From positions 1 through 64,000 of the forward strand of contig JABANP010000008.1 in the NCBI GenBank assembly GCA_013115135.1: 64,000 nt of DNA, read 5' to 3'. Position numbers and translations under genes: made by a program. Within the stretch, counting starts at the first letter, position 1, and every line of letters begins with the position of its first letter. This document shows, piece by piece, positions 26,880 to 36,773 of the stretch. The notes under the pieces were generated by a model. It made no database searches and had not been told where the DNA came from. It saw only the letters and a list, made by a program, of their open reading frames with translations. Source of the stretch: Perkinsus olseni. Its lineage: Eukaryota > Perkinsozoa > Perkinsida > Perkinsidae.

Positions 26880-28265
26880 TCATCTGGCATTCTTGGACGA
26901 GGGTGTTGAGGTCGTTGAAGTGCCGGTCGGCAACCCGAGGGCGATCTTGACCGCATTCAGCGCATCGAGTTCTCCCACGTCAGGCACATTGAACTTATTG
27001 CTCAAACCAGCGGTCCGGGACTTTATAATAGCATCAGTGATCTCCTGACCCTCTAGACCTAGTAAACCCAACATAGCCGCTACAGCCCCAACCTGAGGCG
27101 CGGATAATGATGTACCCCAGCCAGTGAAGTACAAACCATTGCGGGCCGTAGAGTGTATATTGACACCGGGAGCGGCAATCTCTACAGCGGTGCCCACGTT
27201 CGACCAGGAGGCTATGGTCCCTGGACCTTTGGTCGAAGTGCTGCCAGCCACACAGAGCATAGAGGGGATGCGTTGTGCATAGGAACAAGGATACTGTGGA
27301 GTCTTATCCAGATTCTTTCCGTCATTGCCAGCGGAGGCAACTATAACATGCCCGGTAGCGGCAGCGTCCGCAAACGCCTTCCTGAAGATCTCATGATGGG
27401 GGAGGGCATAAGAATGAACAGATGCTACCGCCCCCATCTTAACTGCGAAGTCAAGAGCCTTCAGTAGGGAAGTACTGGTGCCCCCACCGTCATGCTCCCA
27501 CTTCAACATCATCAGCTGTACATCTGCCACGCCAGCAATACCAATACCATTATAAGTCTCGGCGCCCGCTACTCCGGCCACGAGAGTGCCGTGCCCATCA
27601 TGATCAGTAACATCCCTATTGTCGTGCAGAGAATTGTAGCCGATAGAACCGTCAATTGGATCCCGCCAGAACTGGTTAACCAGATCGGGATGGGTCGCGT
27701 CCACGCCGCCGTCAAAAATAGCCAATATGGCTTTCTTGGAATTCCGCTTGGCCGACCTTACCAGCTCCCAAGCCTCTCTGATCCGGATGCGCTCGAGATT
27801 CCTCTGGCAGGAAGATATGGGGTCATTGGTACCGAGACGGGTGTTGCCACCGATACAAGGTGGCGACGTCTCTACCCGGTGGTTGGCGGTTGTAAGTGTA
27901 ATCTTTGAGTCGGGCTCACAATCGAAGCGAATGTCCAGCATCTTCTCAGCCTTCCTCAAGTAGTTCAGAATTTGGGTGTAACTCGCCGAACATTTAGACT
28001 CAATAATTTGTACTTTTACCACTGGCAAGTCGAAGACCATACCATCTCGTAAAAAGCAATGCTCGGCCTCGCGGTCGTCTTGTGTCACGAAAGGTAGCTT
28101 TGAACCGGAGGCCTCGCCGACACTTGCCATCATGGCAGGTAACCGGCGGATATCCAGCCGGGCTCCGTGATGGGAGATCATAACCAGTGTATTAGTAGCA
28201 GTGCCTTCTCCGAAGGCCATCATGAAGAGAATGACAATCGACGATGAAAAGGAACGCATGAGCAT
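26880..28265 (-). CDS. Secreted subtilisin-like serine protease A
   Basis: Intronless 461-residue S8 serine peptidase, probably secreted. A hydrophobic leader (residues 4-20, SFSSSIVILFMMAFGEG) is followed by a propeptide-like region of about 150 residues. The peptidase domain starts near ISSCQRNLERIRIREAW. Catalytic Asp185 is in LAIFDGGVDATHPDL; the usual DTG is DGG here. His225 lies in DHDGHGTLVAGVAGA, the oxyanion Asn314 in VASAGNDG, and Ser386 in GWGTSLSAPQVGAVAA. All four are in place, although the helix after Ser has Gln where His is usual. It ends in a Ser/Thr-rich tail (TGTSTTSTPSSK). Secreted subtilisins are abundant in Perkinsus species. The start may also be the in-frame ATG two codons later. 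Confidence 0.93.
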   Translation of the reverse strand: MLMRSFSSSIVILFMMAFGEGTATNTLVMISHHGARLDIRRLPAMMASVGEASGSKLPFVTQDDREAEHCFLRDGMVFDLPVVKVQIIESKCSASYTQILNYLRKAEKMLDIRFDCEPDSKITLTTANHRVETSPPCIGGNTRLGTNDPISSCQRNLERIRIREAWELVRSAKRNSKKAILAIFDGGVDATHPDLVNQFWRDPIDGSIGYNSLHDNRDVTDHDGHGTLVAGVAGAETYNGIGIAGVADVQLMMLKWEHDGGGTSTSLLKALDFAVKMGAVASVHSYALPHHEIFRKAFADAAATGHVIVASAGNDGKNLDKTPQYPCSYAQRIPSMLCVAGSTSTKGPGTIASWSNVGTAVEIAAPGVNIHSTARNGLYFTGWGTSLSAPQVGAVAAMLGLLGLEGQEITDAIIKSRTAGLSNKFNVPDVGELDALNAVKIALGLPTGTSTTSTPSSKNAR

Positions 28266-30428
28266 GCCCTGTTAGGGACTCCACTGGAAGAACAGAACGA
28301 AGGAACTGTGGAAGCACAACGAGGAAGCCGGGGGCTATGACAGAGCGCTGTTTGAAGCCTCCCATCTCGAAATCCTAGCCCAATTTTCCACCAACTGAGC
28401 TGAGTGTTCGATGAGCTAAGCTTTGATGCCATCCGTCATCCGAGAGGTACCCAAATGGCAAATTGATTCACGGGGCAAGCCAATGGCAATGTCCAACCGA
28501 GCATGCGCTCAGGCCCACGTAGAAGTGGAAAAGATTCAAGAGCTGCAGAGAAAGTGCCCCAGGGTGACGCCAGTGTATGACGTGGCGTGAACATCGCGTG
28601 ACGTGACACCACTTCCGAAGGGACTTAAAATGACTTTACGCAGTCGATGCCCTACTTCTCACCGTTTCCGTTTTACTCTGATTAACACTGACACATGTGA
28701 TCAACAACACTCTGATCTGGTTTCGCATACTCTGATTAATTGGGGTTACAGAAGCGGCAGCCATACTTCCGCAGTGACTGCGGCGCAGTCTGTTTCGAAA
28801 AGATTAGGCACCCTCATGGCGCTGCTCGTTGTTCAGTCATGGTTACGTAATGCACATCTCACGGCAGAGCCGAGGTTTGACAGGAACGATATGGCACCGG
28901 TTGCATGGATGAGATTTGCTTCGAGCATAGGAACAAGGATAAACATTGTATCATACACTGGTTTGATACTCGAATTCTCGCTGCAGCAGTGAGCACGTCG
29001 AAACACCTGAATTGAGCTCATGGGTTGGAGTCTGTGGTTAGTTCAAGAGAAGTTTTCGGATAAACGACAGGACATGACTCACGAAAGGTCATGATCGAAC
29101 AGTGATGATCACAAAGAGGAAGACCAGTCCATCTGCGCCGTGAGTGCATGGACAGTCCACGTATTCCATGTGCCATCGCGAGGGGTAGATGGATGGCGCG
29201 TGATGTCATATCTACGGCCCTTGTAGTGGTGTCATGTCTCCAGCGGTTGTGAGAGATCTGTCCACGTCGCCAGCTCCGTTGTGATGGAACATCAACGTAC
29301 TCGCACACACCAGTTGATTTGTCAGCGTTGAAGGAAGCCAGTCTCGAAACGACAGGTAGCGGTTGTCAAGGGAGTAAGCCCGGAGTGAGGACTTTCGTCA
29401 GAAGGTGCTTCAGGACACTGTGACGGTACCCTTGGCAATTAACTCACATCAGCCCAAACAAGTGCTGACTAAGACGGTCCGGGTGTCGGCTTCCACCGAA
29501 ATGGGCGGTTGGTCAAGCCTGATGCTCTGGATGAACTCGGTCTGCAGTGAACCAGGAAGCCCAGTCCCTGGTTCCCCGCATTTCTCGATCAGCGACCGAC
29601 GTCTGGGATTGGACCGCTACAACTGCTCGTCGACTAGACAACTGGAGCGCGTATGATCGCTTACGCAAAGTGAATAATGACAGTCGCAGTCCAAATATCG
29701 GCTACACCACGGGTAGCTGACGTTTAGAACACGGCACACTGACCAAATCAGATTTCCCGAAGTCGTCCTCTGCGAGGTGGATACGCACGGGTTAAGATCC
29801 GAACGGACAGGCTGGAAAAGAGGGAATAACTGCGACAGCTTGCGGTCCGCAGGACACCGCCCACCATCGCCTATGACAGCTTGATAATCGGCTGTGTTCA
29901 CGTGCCGACACCTATAAACCTCACAGTTATTCATAGTATAAAGACGAGTTTAGACTGGGCGGCCAAGATATCGTACGCCATGCGACGACCCGTGATACAC
30001 TGATTGTCCTTGACTAATTGTTTAAGTACTACTGTTTATGTACTAATTGTTTGCCCTACTGTCGTGCGGGAGAACTGATCCAACCTTCTGATATGCCACA
30101 TGTAACTTCCTGCTCCTTAGTCGAATGTGCAACACAATTGATGTCGTACTAATGTTTTTCCCGAAACACTGAGAGCGCAAAGACAACTGTCGAATGAAGA
30201 AGGTAGTTCTGGCTCGAAACAACTCACACTACCGAGTAAGAACAGATCCGATATATGAGGTGCAATAAATCTAAAAAACGATACTATCCGATCATTAGTC
30301 AACCGTGGTGTCTTGACCGCGCGACTGCATACGGCACTGCCCACCAAAGGCCGAGCACAAGTGTGAGAGTTTGCACCTCCGCAGGCTGACACCAATTGTC
30401 GCCGCATTTTCCTCGCCTCACCGATACA
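28266..30428. other. Spacer between the two subtilisin genes
   Basis: About 2.2 kb without an intact gene, apart from the eroded subtilisin segment near 28.85-29.0 kb. ACTAATTGTTT occurs twice (30013-30023 and 30042-30052). Other open frames here are short and unlike any family I know. Confidence 0.5.
28850..29000 (-). pseudogene. Eroded subtilisin fragment
   Basis: On the - strand this stretch resembles the two neighbouring subtilisins over the region between the oxyanion Asn and the catalytic Ser. The 17-base string at 28925-28941 is identical to one in subtilisin A (near 27278) that encodes the PCSYA segment. A further frame gives GAISFLSNLGSAV, matching the IASWSNIGSAV block. The two similar pieces are in different frames, and the catalytic Asp, His and Ser blocks are not found. 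It therefore looks like a short decayed copy rather than a gene. Confidence 0.6.
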
Positions 30429-31889
30429 TCACTTGAGATTGTTCGAGAAGGGTGCAGATAGCCTTCGAGGACTCATCGGCAACCCGAGGGCGATCCTGAC
30501 CGCATTCAGCGCATCGAGTTCCCCCACGTCAGGCACATTGAACTTATTGCTCAAACCAGCGGTCCGAGACTTGATAATAGCATCGGTGATCTCCTGACCC
30601 TCTAGACCTAGTGAACCCAACATAGCCGCTACAGCCCCAACCTGAGGGGCGGAGACTGATGTGCCGCTGGCGACGATATATCCACCCCGAGAAGTCGAAT
30701 AAATATCGACACCGGGAGCGGCGATGTTAACAGCAGAGCCAATGTTTGACCAGGAGGCTATGGCGCTCCCTGAAGACGTGTCATAAGTAGTGGCAGCAAC
30801 ACAGAGCATTGACGAGATGTTTCTTGCGCAGGAACACGGATAGGTTGGTATCTTATCTAAATCTGCTGCTTCATTAGCAGCAGAAGTAACCACAACATGC
30901 CCAGCCGCAGCGGCTTTCGCTATTGCGGCCTCGAATACCCGACTTCCGTGGCCTAAGGAGTACGAATGGGATGAAACTGATGCCCCCATTGTAACAGCAA
31001 AGTTTAAGGCCCTCAGAGCGTCACTGAGAGGAGGAATATCGACGCCGTCGTGATCTGCCACCTTTAATATCATCAGCTTCACGTCTGCCACTCCAGCGAT
31101 ACCAATATTATTATTTCTCTCGGCACCCGCCACCCCGGCGATAACGGTACCGTGTCCATATTTATCAGTGACATCAGTATTGTTATCTACGAAGTTGAAG
31201 CCGATAGAGCCGTCAGATGGATTCCTCCAGAATTGGTTAACCAGGTCTGGATGAGTCATGTCCACCCCGGTGTCTACTAGAGCCAATACGGCCTTTTTCC
31301 GTTTTCCGGTACCCGACTTAACCAGCCGCCACGCCTCTCCAATCCGTATTTGCTCGAGGTTGCTCTGGCACGATGATATGGGGTCATTAGTACCAAGTAT
31401 AGAGCTGCCATCAGTACAGGGCGCGCTTGTCGTACTCTGCTTCCGCCCCGGCGTCGAAAACGGGCGAGTCGTAGGCGCAAAAGTGGAAAGCGAGCGAGCC
31501 GGGACCCGTCGGATGGCCGGAACGAAGGTCATACCGTAGTCGAGCTCACAGTCAAAGTCAATGGCCAGCACCTCCTCGGCCTTACTCAGGTAGGTGCATA
31601 TTTCAATGTATGTCGCCGAACATCTAGAATCCACAATTTGAACCCCTACCGCTGGTAGATCAATTATCATACCGCCCTGAGCGAAGCATCTCTCAGACTC
31701 GCGGTCACCTTTACTGAGCGGGGGAATCCTCGCGCCGGGAACGGCGGTCGCCTGTGCCATCATAGCTGGTAGACGACGTACGTCAAGGGGGTCTCCGCGA
31801 TGAGAGATTCGAAACAGTGTATGGCGAGGAGCGCCTTCACAGTAGGCGATGACGGTGAAGATAAACCTGGAGAGAAATGCTGAGCGCAT
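30429..31889 (-). CDS. Secreted subtilisin-like serine protease B
   Basis: Intronless 486-residue paralogue of subtilisin A in the same orientation. It has a leader (RSAFLSRFIFTVIAYCEG), a propeptide-like region, and an extra Ser/Thr/Pro-rich insert at about residues 128-158. The peptidase domain has Asp206 in LALVDTGVDMTHPDL, His246 in DKYGHGTVIAGVAGA, the oxyanion Asn339 in TSAANEA, and Ser411 in ASGTSVSAPQVGAV. All catalytic positions are present, and the Asp motif is the canonical DTG. The last 60 or so residues (from GLEGQEITDAIIKSRTAG) are nearly identical to those of copy A, whereas the rest has clearly diverged. A basic tail (PRRLSAPFSNNLK) ends the protein. An extracellular protease is inferred. 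Confidence 0.93.
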   Translation of the reverse strand: MRSAFLSRFIFTVIAYCEGAPRHTLFRISHRGDPLDVRRLPAMMAQATAVPGARIPPLSKGDRESERCFAQGGMIIDLPAVGVQIVDSRCSATYIEICTYLSKAEEVLAIDFDCELDYGMTFVPAIRRVPARSLSTFAPTTRPFSTPGRKQSTTSAPCTDGSSILGTNDPISSCQSNLEQIRIGEAWRLVKSGTGKRKKAVLALVDTGVDMTHPDLVNQFWRNPSDGSIGFNFVDNNTDVTDKYGHGTVIAGVAGAERNNNIGIAGVADVKLMILKVADHDGVDIPPLSDALRALNFAVTMGASVSSHSYSLGHGSRVFEAAIAKAAAAGHVVVTSAANEAADLDKIPTYPCSCARNISSMLCVAATTYDTSSGSAIASWSNIGSAVNIAAPGVDIYSTSRGGYIVASGTSVSAPQVGAVAAMLGSLGLEGQEITDAIIKSRTAGLSNKFNVPDVGELDALNAVRIALGLPMSPRRLSAPFSNNLK

Positions 31890-32066
31890 GAGGTGGGCCG
31901 TCCAAAGCTATAGAACTAACGCAAAATGAACAATTACGGTCGATTCATGGCTGGGAATGCCAGGTACCGACGATGACATTTCGTAATCCTATTCTAGACC
32001 CAGCAGAGCTAAGTAACAGTTCACTCTCTACCGGGACAGTTCGACCAACACGACACCGGCCGGCTG

Positions 32067-32087
32067 GCACCGCCAACTTGGCGGTGC
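32067..32087. repeat. Perfect 8-bp hairpin
   Basis: GCACCGCC and GGCGGTGC flank a 5-base loop AACTT. It lies in the non-coding region upstream of subtilisin B. No function is assigned. Confidence 0.7.
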
Positions 32088-32232
32088 GACGAACCCAAAG
32101 ATGGTTCATAGAATGATATGACCGGGGACCTATTTCACATGGCCGCCACTAAACTGCCACTAACACTAACATTTAGGGACGGATTTTCAAAAGCGACCCT
32201 TATTATTCAGGGGCTTTCAGATGAAGCGGACA

Positions 32233-32280
32233 CTTAGGGACGGTTAGTTTGGGGGCCCCTTGAGTCAAGTGGTCCCTAAG
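32233..32280. repeat. 9-bp inverted repeat with 30-base spacer
   Basis: CTTAGGGAC at 32233-32241 is matched by GTCCCTAAG at 32272-32280. A related TTAGGGACGG lies about 60 bases upstream. It could be the remains of a small mobile element, but no flanking duplication was found. Confidence 0.45.
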
Positions 32281-33135
32281 GGTCCCCTTTTGACGCGACG
32301 AACTTCTCCGCAGGCGATCTGACTCGTTTAGTGATTGCTAGCCTTGAGTTGCCGGATGTGGAGCGCTGTTTCTTGTTCACTGCTTCCATATCTTTGGTGC
32401 GACGGGCGAGCAGCCGACCATTATCCCGATATTCAAGACACGCGGAGGATCGATCCTCGTCAACGGCATTTTATGTTAAGGGAGACTTCGAGGCGGTTTT
32501 AGGGAGATAATTCCAGTAACTTGCTTTACTAGATCACCGGGAGAGCTCTCGGAGAGCGGATCTATCGCCTCACGAGGCTCGACCTTTGAGACTTCTAAAC
32601 CCCAAGTTTCCCATTATGCACAATCATTGCTGTTGTGTGTGTAGTTCGACTCGAACTGTTCGAGTACGCATGGGATCGGCTGCAACCCATAGGCTCATGC
32701 AGTGCCTGGCTCTGTGAGCACCGGCGCAGACGGTGGCAGTAAGACTCTGATGGTTTTGTAGTACTAGTATTGTGGATTCTGTTGGCATGATTCTCTCTTC
32801 TGATCACGAGTCAGCGGCAACAGGTTTCGCAGAAGATAGGCAGGTGAGACCATGGTGGAGGTTGGAGATGCACCGTACCGTGCCAAGGGTTGCTTCTCAG
32901 CCTGGGAATTGTTTTGGATGGACTACACATGCTTATCTGGAACGACCAAAGCCTTCGTATTTTTAGTTCATTCTTATGTGGAATTCTGTGTTCATTCCGC
33001 GTTGCATCTCTCTCGCGCTCCGACCGAGGCCCTGGTCACTTCGATTTACGTTTTCATACGGTCACATTAGTGGAACCTCCCGAGGTCTTGTTGCATCAGA
33101 CCTCCGATATTTCGGTGTCTTCGCACAATCCACCC

Positions 33136-36100
33136 ATGGTTTTTTATCAACTTTCTCAGTCGATGGCTACCGTTGCTCGTCCGCATGCGTCCGTGCCGGA
33201 TTTGATAAAGGAACTAGGCAGTTCAGCTAGGCTTACCCGTGAGAAGGCGGCTGATCAGCTCGCTGGGATCCTGACGTCTATGAAGAAAGATGTCGATAGC
33301 GGCAATACTTCTGAGGTAGTTCACGGCAATGAATGGGCAAGCACTCATGTGCCGGATGGTTCTATCTTAGGAGCCGGCCCTCAGAGCCCTGGAGAACACT
33401 TTGATTGACTTGGTAGTATGTCCGCCTCCCGAGAGTGTGTGGGAGTCAGCACAGTCGGCTTTGCTGGTGATGGCCAAAGTCGAACGACAGTGCGGAGGAT
33501 TCAACTTACTAGGGAGCGACGAGATCTCGACACGAGTAGCTGAGGCTGTCTTCACTGGTCTGAAAGATACAGAGTAGTACTGGGGTGCAATGAGATGGAG
33601 CGATTGCGGGAACCTGGTCCGGCTTCTTGCTGAGGGCTCCCTCGGGTAACTCTGTACTCTCTTATGGGTGGTAAGCAGATACCGTGTTCGACTTGCAGTG
33701 GGTGATCTATTGGAGGCCCAAAGCCAGCGAGAGGGTAGAGCCGTGTGGCTAAGAATGAAGGACTTCCTTCTTAACGACATAGAAGATCACAGAGTTAGAA
33801 TTGTCGCTGCCGATGATAATAATGCCGCCCACAGAGGTATGCTCTTCTTTCCTCAGCTCGTTTCGTTTTCTCAGACGCAGCATTTTTTCAGACGGACACC
33901 GTCCCGCTGCACTTGGCCATCACGACACCGAAGGTTGGTCCTCACTAGAGACCTCCATGAGGGCTGTCCAGAAGATAGTATTGGGGTGTGGGCAGCAGTT
34001 CAGAGGAGAGGGAGGATCTCTCGACAAGGAGCTCCTCGGTACTCACTCTCGATGAGAGCGCTGAATGGCTTGATGATGGTGATGGTAGATACTTTGAGGT
34101 TGTCTAGTGCACACCTCAACCGTTTCGTTCGAGAATACTCGTTCCTCGCCCTAGCGGACCTCATAACTGTCGCAGGCCGTCAAGGTGAGGAGTATCCTTC
34201 GTGATGACTGCTCTGCACATCAGTCGACCATCATCATCATCATCATCATCATCAGGCCTAGAGGCAGATGGCTGGGCAGAGTTCAAGGACATGGTCAGTT
34301 GGGTCACCAGAGGCCTCAAGGATAACTGGAGTCAGGTCAGGTAATAGGAACACTATATAGCGGTATATCTCTCAGCACGCGCGATCTGTATCGACTGTAC
34401 CGGGTTTGACCTATGCCCCGCGCTATCGGCTAAAGGCTTCTGTTGTCTAGCCACGATCTGGTTGACGAGACTATTATTGTGCTGTTTTGGGTGTAGCCAG
34501 GAAAGACTCGCTATTACAGCTCTTTCTGAGAACTAATTCGCCTCCCTCGCAGCATCTCACCCGGCATCAAGGCTCCCATCCAGATACGCCTCTTGTATCG
34601 CCGCCAGAGCAGTAGTCACTAAGGTGGATACGTTTACGGACCTCAGTATACGTGATAGACTCACTACCCTGCCAAACTTCGCTAGCATGGCTGTTGCCGT
34701 CTACCTCAACAGGCAAGCTTTACTTCATTCCCGATTCCTTGATCGTCTGATGTACCCATTCAGGCACTATGTCGCCGAGGGGGTCCGTATGCATGCGCAG
34801 GGTACGTGGCGCCTCCTAGTCGGCCCTCATGGGGGGCTCGTGGATACTCGTGGAGAACATGCCGCTCGTTTTGGATGTATTGACAGAGGTGACACTTCTT
34901 ATTGGCTGAAGGCATCCCTGTCGTTGCACAAGACGCTGAACTCTGGTAGGCCATGAACGCCCCGAATCATGCCGTGCGAGAGGCTAGCTGCCACTGCGTT
35001 AGAGAGATTGGTTCAAGGGTACTTCCCGCAGTAGTTGAGGTAGGTATTCTCGTCCCTCAGTCTTCGCCACATTGTCGTCTTCTCTCAGACCAGCAAAGCA
35101 GAGGACTGTGAAGCCACTATGAGGCGACTGGTCGGTCTGCTCAACGAGGCCACTCAAGTAATATCGCCTGTGTTACTTCGAGCTCCGTGAATCTGATATC
35201 GCTTCTGCTGTCGTTGCGCAATTTTGTAGACGGCAGCATCGTCGGTCATCTGCGGGTATATTGTATTCCCTGGGTGTTCCCTGCACTTCACGTGGCCTTC
35301 CCTTCTTCCTTCCAGGATGAGTCCTGGCCGGTTAGAGACACCGCAGCCCAGGCTATAGGGGAACTATATTCAACGGCTTCTCTTCAAGCGAAGACAGGTT
35401 CGCCCAATAAGAGCAGCGGCAGCAGGTGCTTTGATACAACCAAGCACGGGGAAGAGGCTGAGGGGGCTCTCAGCACGGCTGTTGAGAGCTTCGCTGCTAC
35501 GCTTGAGAACCTCATGCAGGTAGGTTGCCTGTCGCGTAGTCCCACTCAGTTTGTTCATGGAGTTCCTCGGTTTGAGGAAGGTCCTGTACGTAGAATCTTC
35601 ATCTTCAGGATAACATTCCTTCCCTCCGACGTGACGCAGCGGCCGCCCTCGCGGAGTTGGCAGAGAATCAGCCTTCCCGCGTAGATCTCTTCGCCATCCT
35701 CCGGAGACATCTCGGAAGCAGCACATGAGCAGTCTCCTAAGTAGGCCGATTAATAGTGTTCGCCTGCAGCCCAGCAGCATGTCTCCTGTTCAGCTCGGAG
35801 TCGTTCTCCCATTACACGCCCAGCGGCCCCTTCTCAGTGCCGGCTAAGAAGGTGTCTCACGAAGACTATGTCCCACCTGACGAGGTTGGTCATGGCTGCT
35901 ATCCAACCTCGCTAAGGCGCAGCAGTGGTATTCATTGTCAGGTATCGAACCAGACTATGTACAGTTGCGGATCTTTGGCACCAAAGACTCATCTAGGGCA
36001 TCTCAAGAAGAAGGTAAGACTGCTTGCAACCTCGAGGGCCGAGTGAAATAATTCGGTCCATCGCAGAGCCCAGGCGGTGGCTGCATGAACTGCTCCAGCG

Positions 36101-36555
36101 GTGATGAGGATAGGTATGCAGTTGCTTGGGAGCGAAGTGACGGCGCGGTGGACCTGCTGGCTTCGGTAAGGAAGTCTGTTGCCCACTGACGGCTCCGTGT
36201 GTTGAGGGTTTGTTGTTAGGCGTGCTTGCTTCGTAGCGATCCATCCGACCTTCTGGATGCCTTCATGCCCACACTTGAGGGTATCTTTAAACTCTCCCAC
36301 TTCAAACACAACGTGAACCTCAAGAGGACTATTTGCGAGAGGTAGACCGCCATAAATCGCGATGGCTGTGATGGTCAAATTTTCAGGTTCATGGAGGTTA
36401 TTCGTGCTCGCCCTGAAATCCGCCCGAGACTCGGTGGCATTCGTAAGCAGTGCCTGGAGCTGCTGCAGGACTCCGCCAGCAACGAGGAGAACCTGCGAAC
36501 TGCCCGTCTCTGCTTTGAAGACTTCGTCAGGGTCGCGGCCGTCCCCGCCTCGTGA
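33136..36555 (+). CDS. ARM/HEAT-repeat protein of the plant-type uncharacterised family
   Basis: Helical-repeat protein resembling an uncharacterised ARM-repeat family known from plants and protists; function unknown. ATG 33136 gives MVFYQLSQSMATVARPH and the first repeat LTREKAADQLAGIL. Later exons carry VRLAVGDLLEAQSQREGR, FVREYSFLALADLITVAG, NRHYVAEGVRMHAQGTWRLL (about 34708-34820), NAPNHAVREASCHCVREIGS (about 34957-35015), ESWPVRDTAAQAIGEL (about 35323-35370), and SLRRDAAAALAELAENQPS. The family signature TMYSCGSLAPKTHLGHL occurs at about 35957-36008. The gene ends at TGA 36553-36555 after VRVAAVPAS. About a dozen exons. One intron (34713-34763) appears to be GC-AG, and another ends with an ATC microsatellite at its 3' splice site. 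Confidence 0.8.
34230..34253 (+). repeat. (ATC)8 microsatellite at a 3' splice site
   Basis: Eight ATC units sit directly before AG and the exon beginning with the LEADGWAEF codons of the ARM-repeat gene. The repeat therefore forms the end of the intron. Confidence 0.8.
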
Positions 36556-36773
36556 CCATTCCACGTCTGCTGACTATTCAATTTGCGATGAAGTATCGTG
36601 AAAACTTTGTGTTACTCTGCTCGATCATTTCCGTTGTTTGTGCCGGCTGTTGTGTTAGTGAGCGTTGAATAGTGCTGATGAGCATCGAGTAGTGCTCGGG
36701 TGCTGTCGAGGAGTAGACTCTCCATCGCACCGAGTAGAAGTTGAGACCTGGGAACGCATTGTCCTAGGTGGCA

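Larger units (their letters stand above)
31890..33135. other. Divergent intergenic region with hairpins
   Basis: About 1.25 kb between the divergent subtilisin B and ARM-repeat genes. It should hold both promoters. No gene is seen. It contains a perfect 8-bp hairpin (32067-32087), a 9-bp inverted repeat (32233-32241 and 32272-32280) and two copies of TTAGGGACGG. Confidence 0.5.

Noticed and set aside
28603..28992. 129-codon + strand frame between the subtilisins.
   Set aside because: It is antisense to the eroded subtilisin segment and has no recognisable domain.
30013..30052. Direct repeat ACTAATTGTTT twice.
   Set aside because: Eleven AT-rich bases repeated once in a spacer are too little to support a mobile element or regulatory site.
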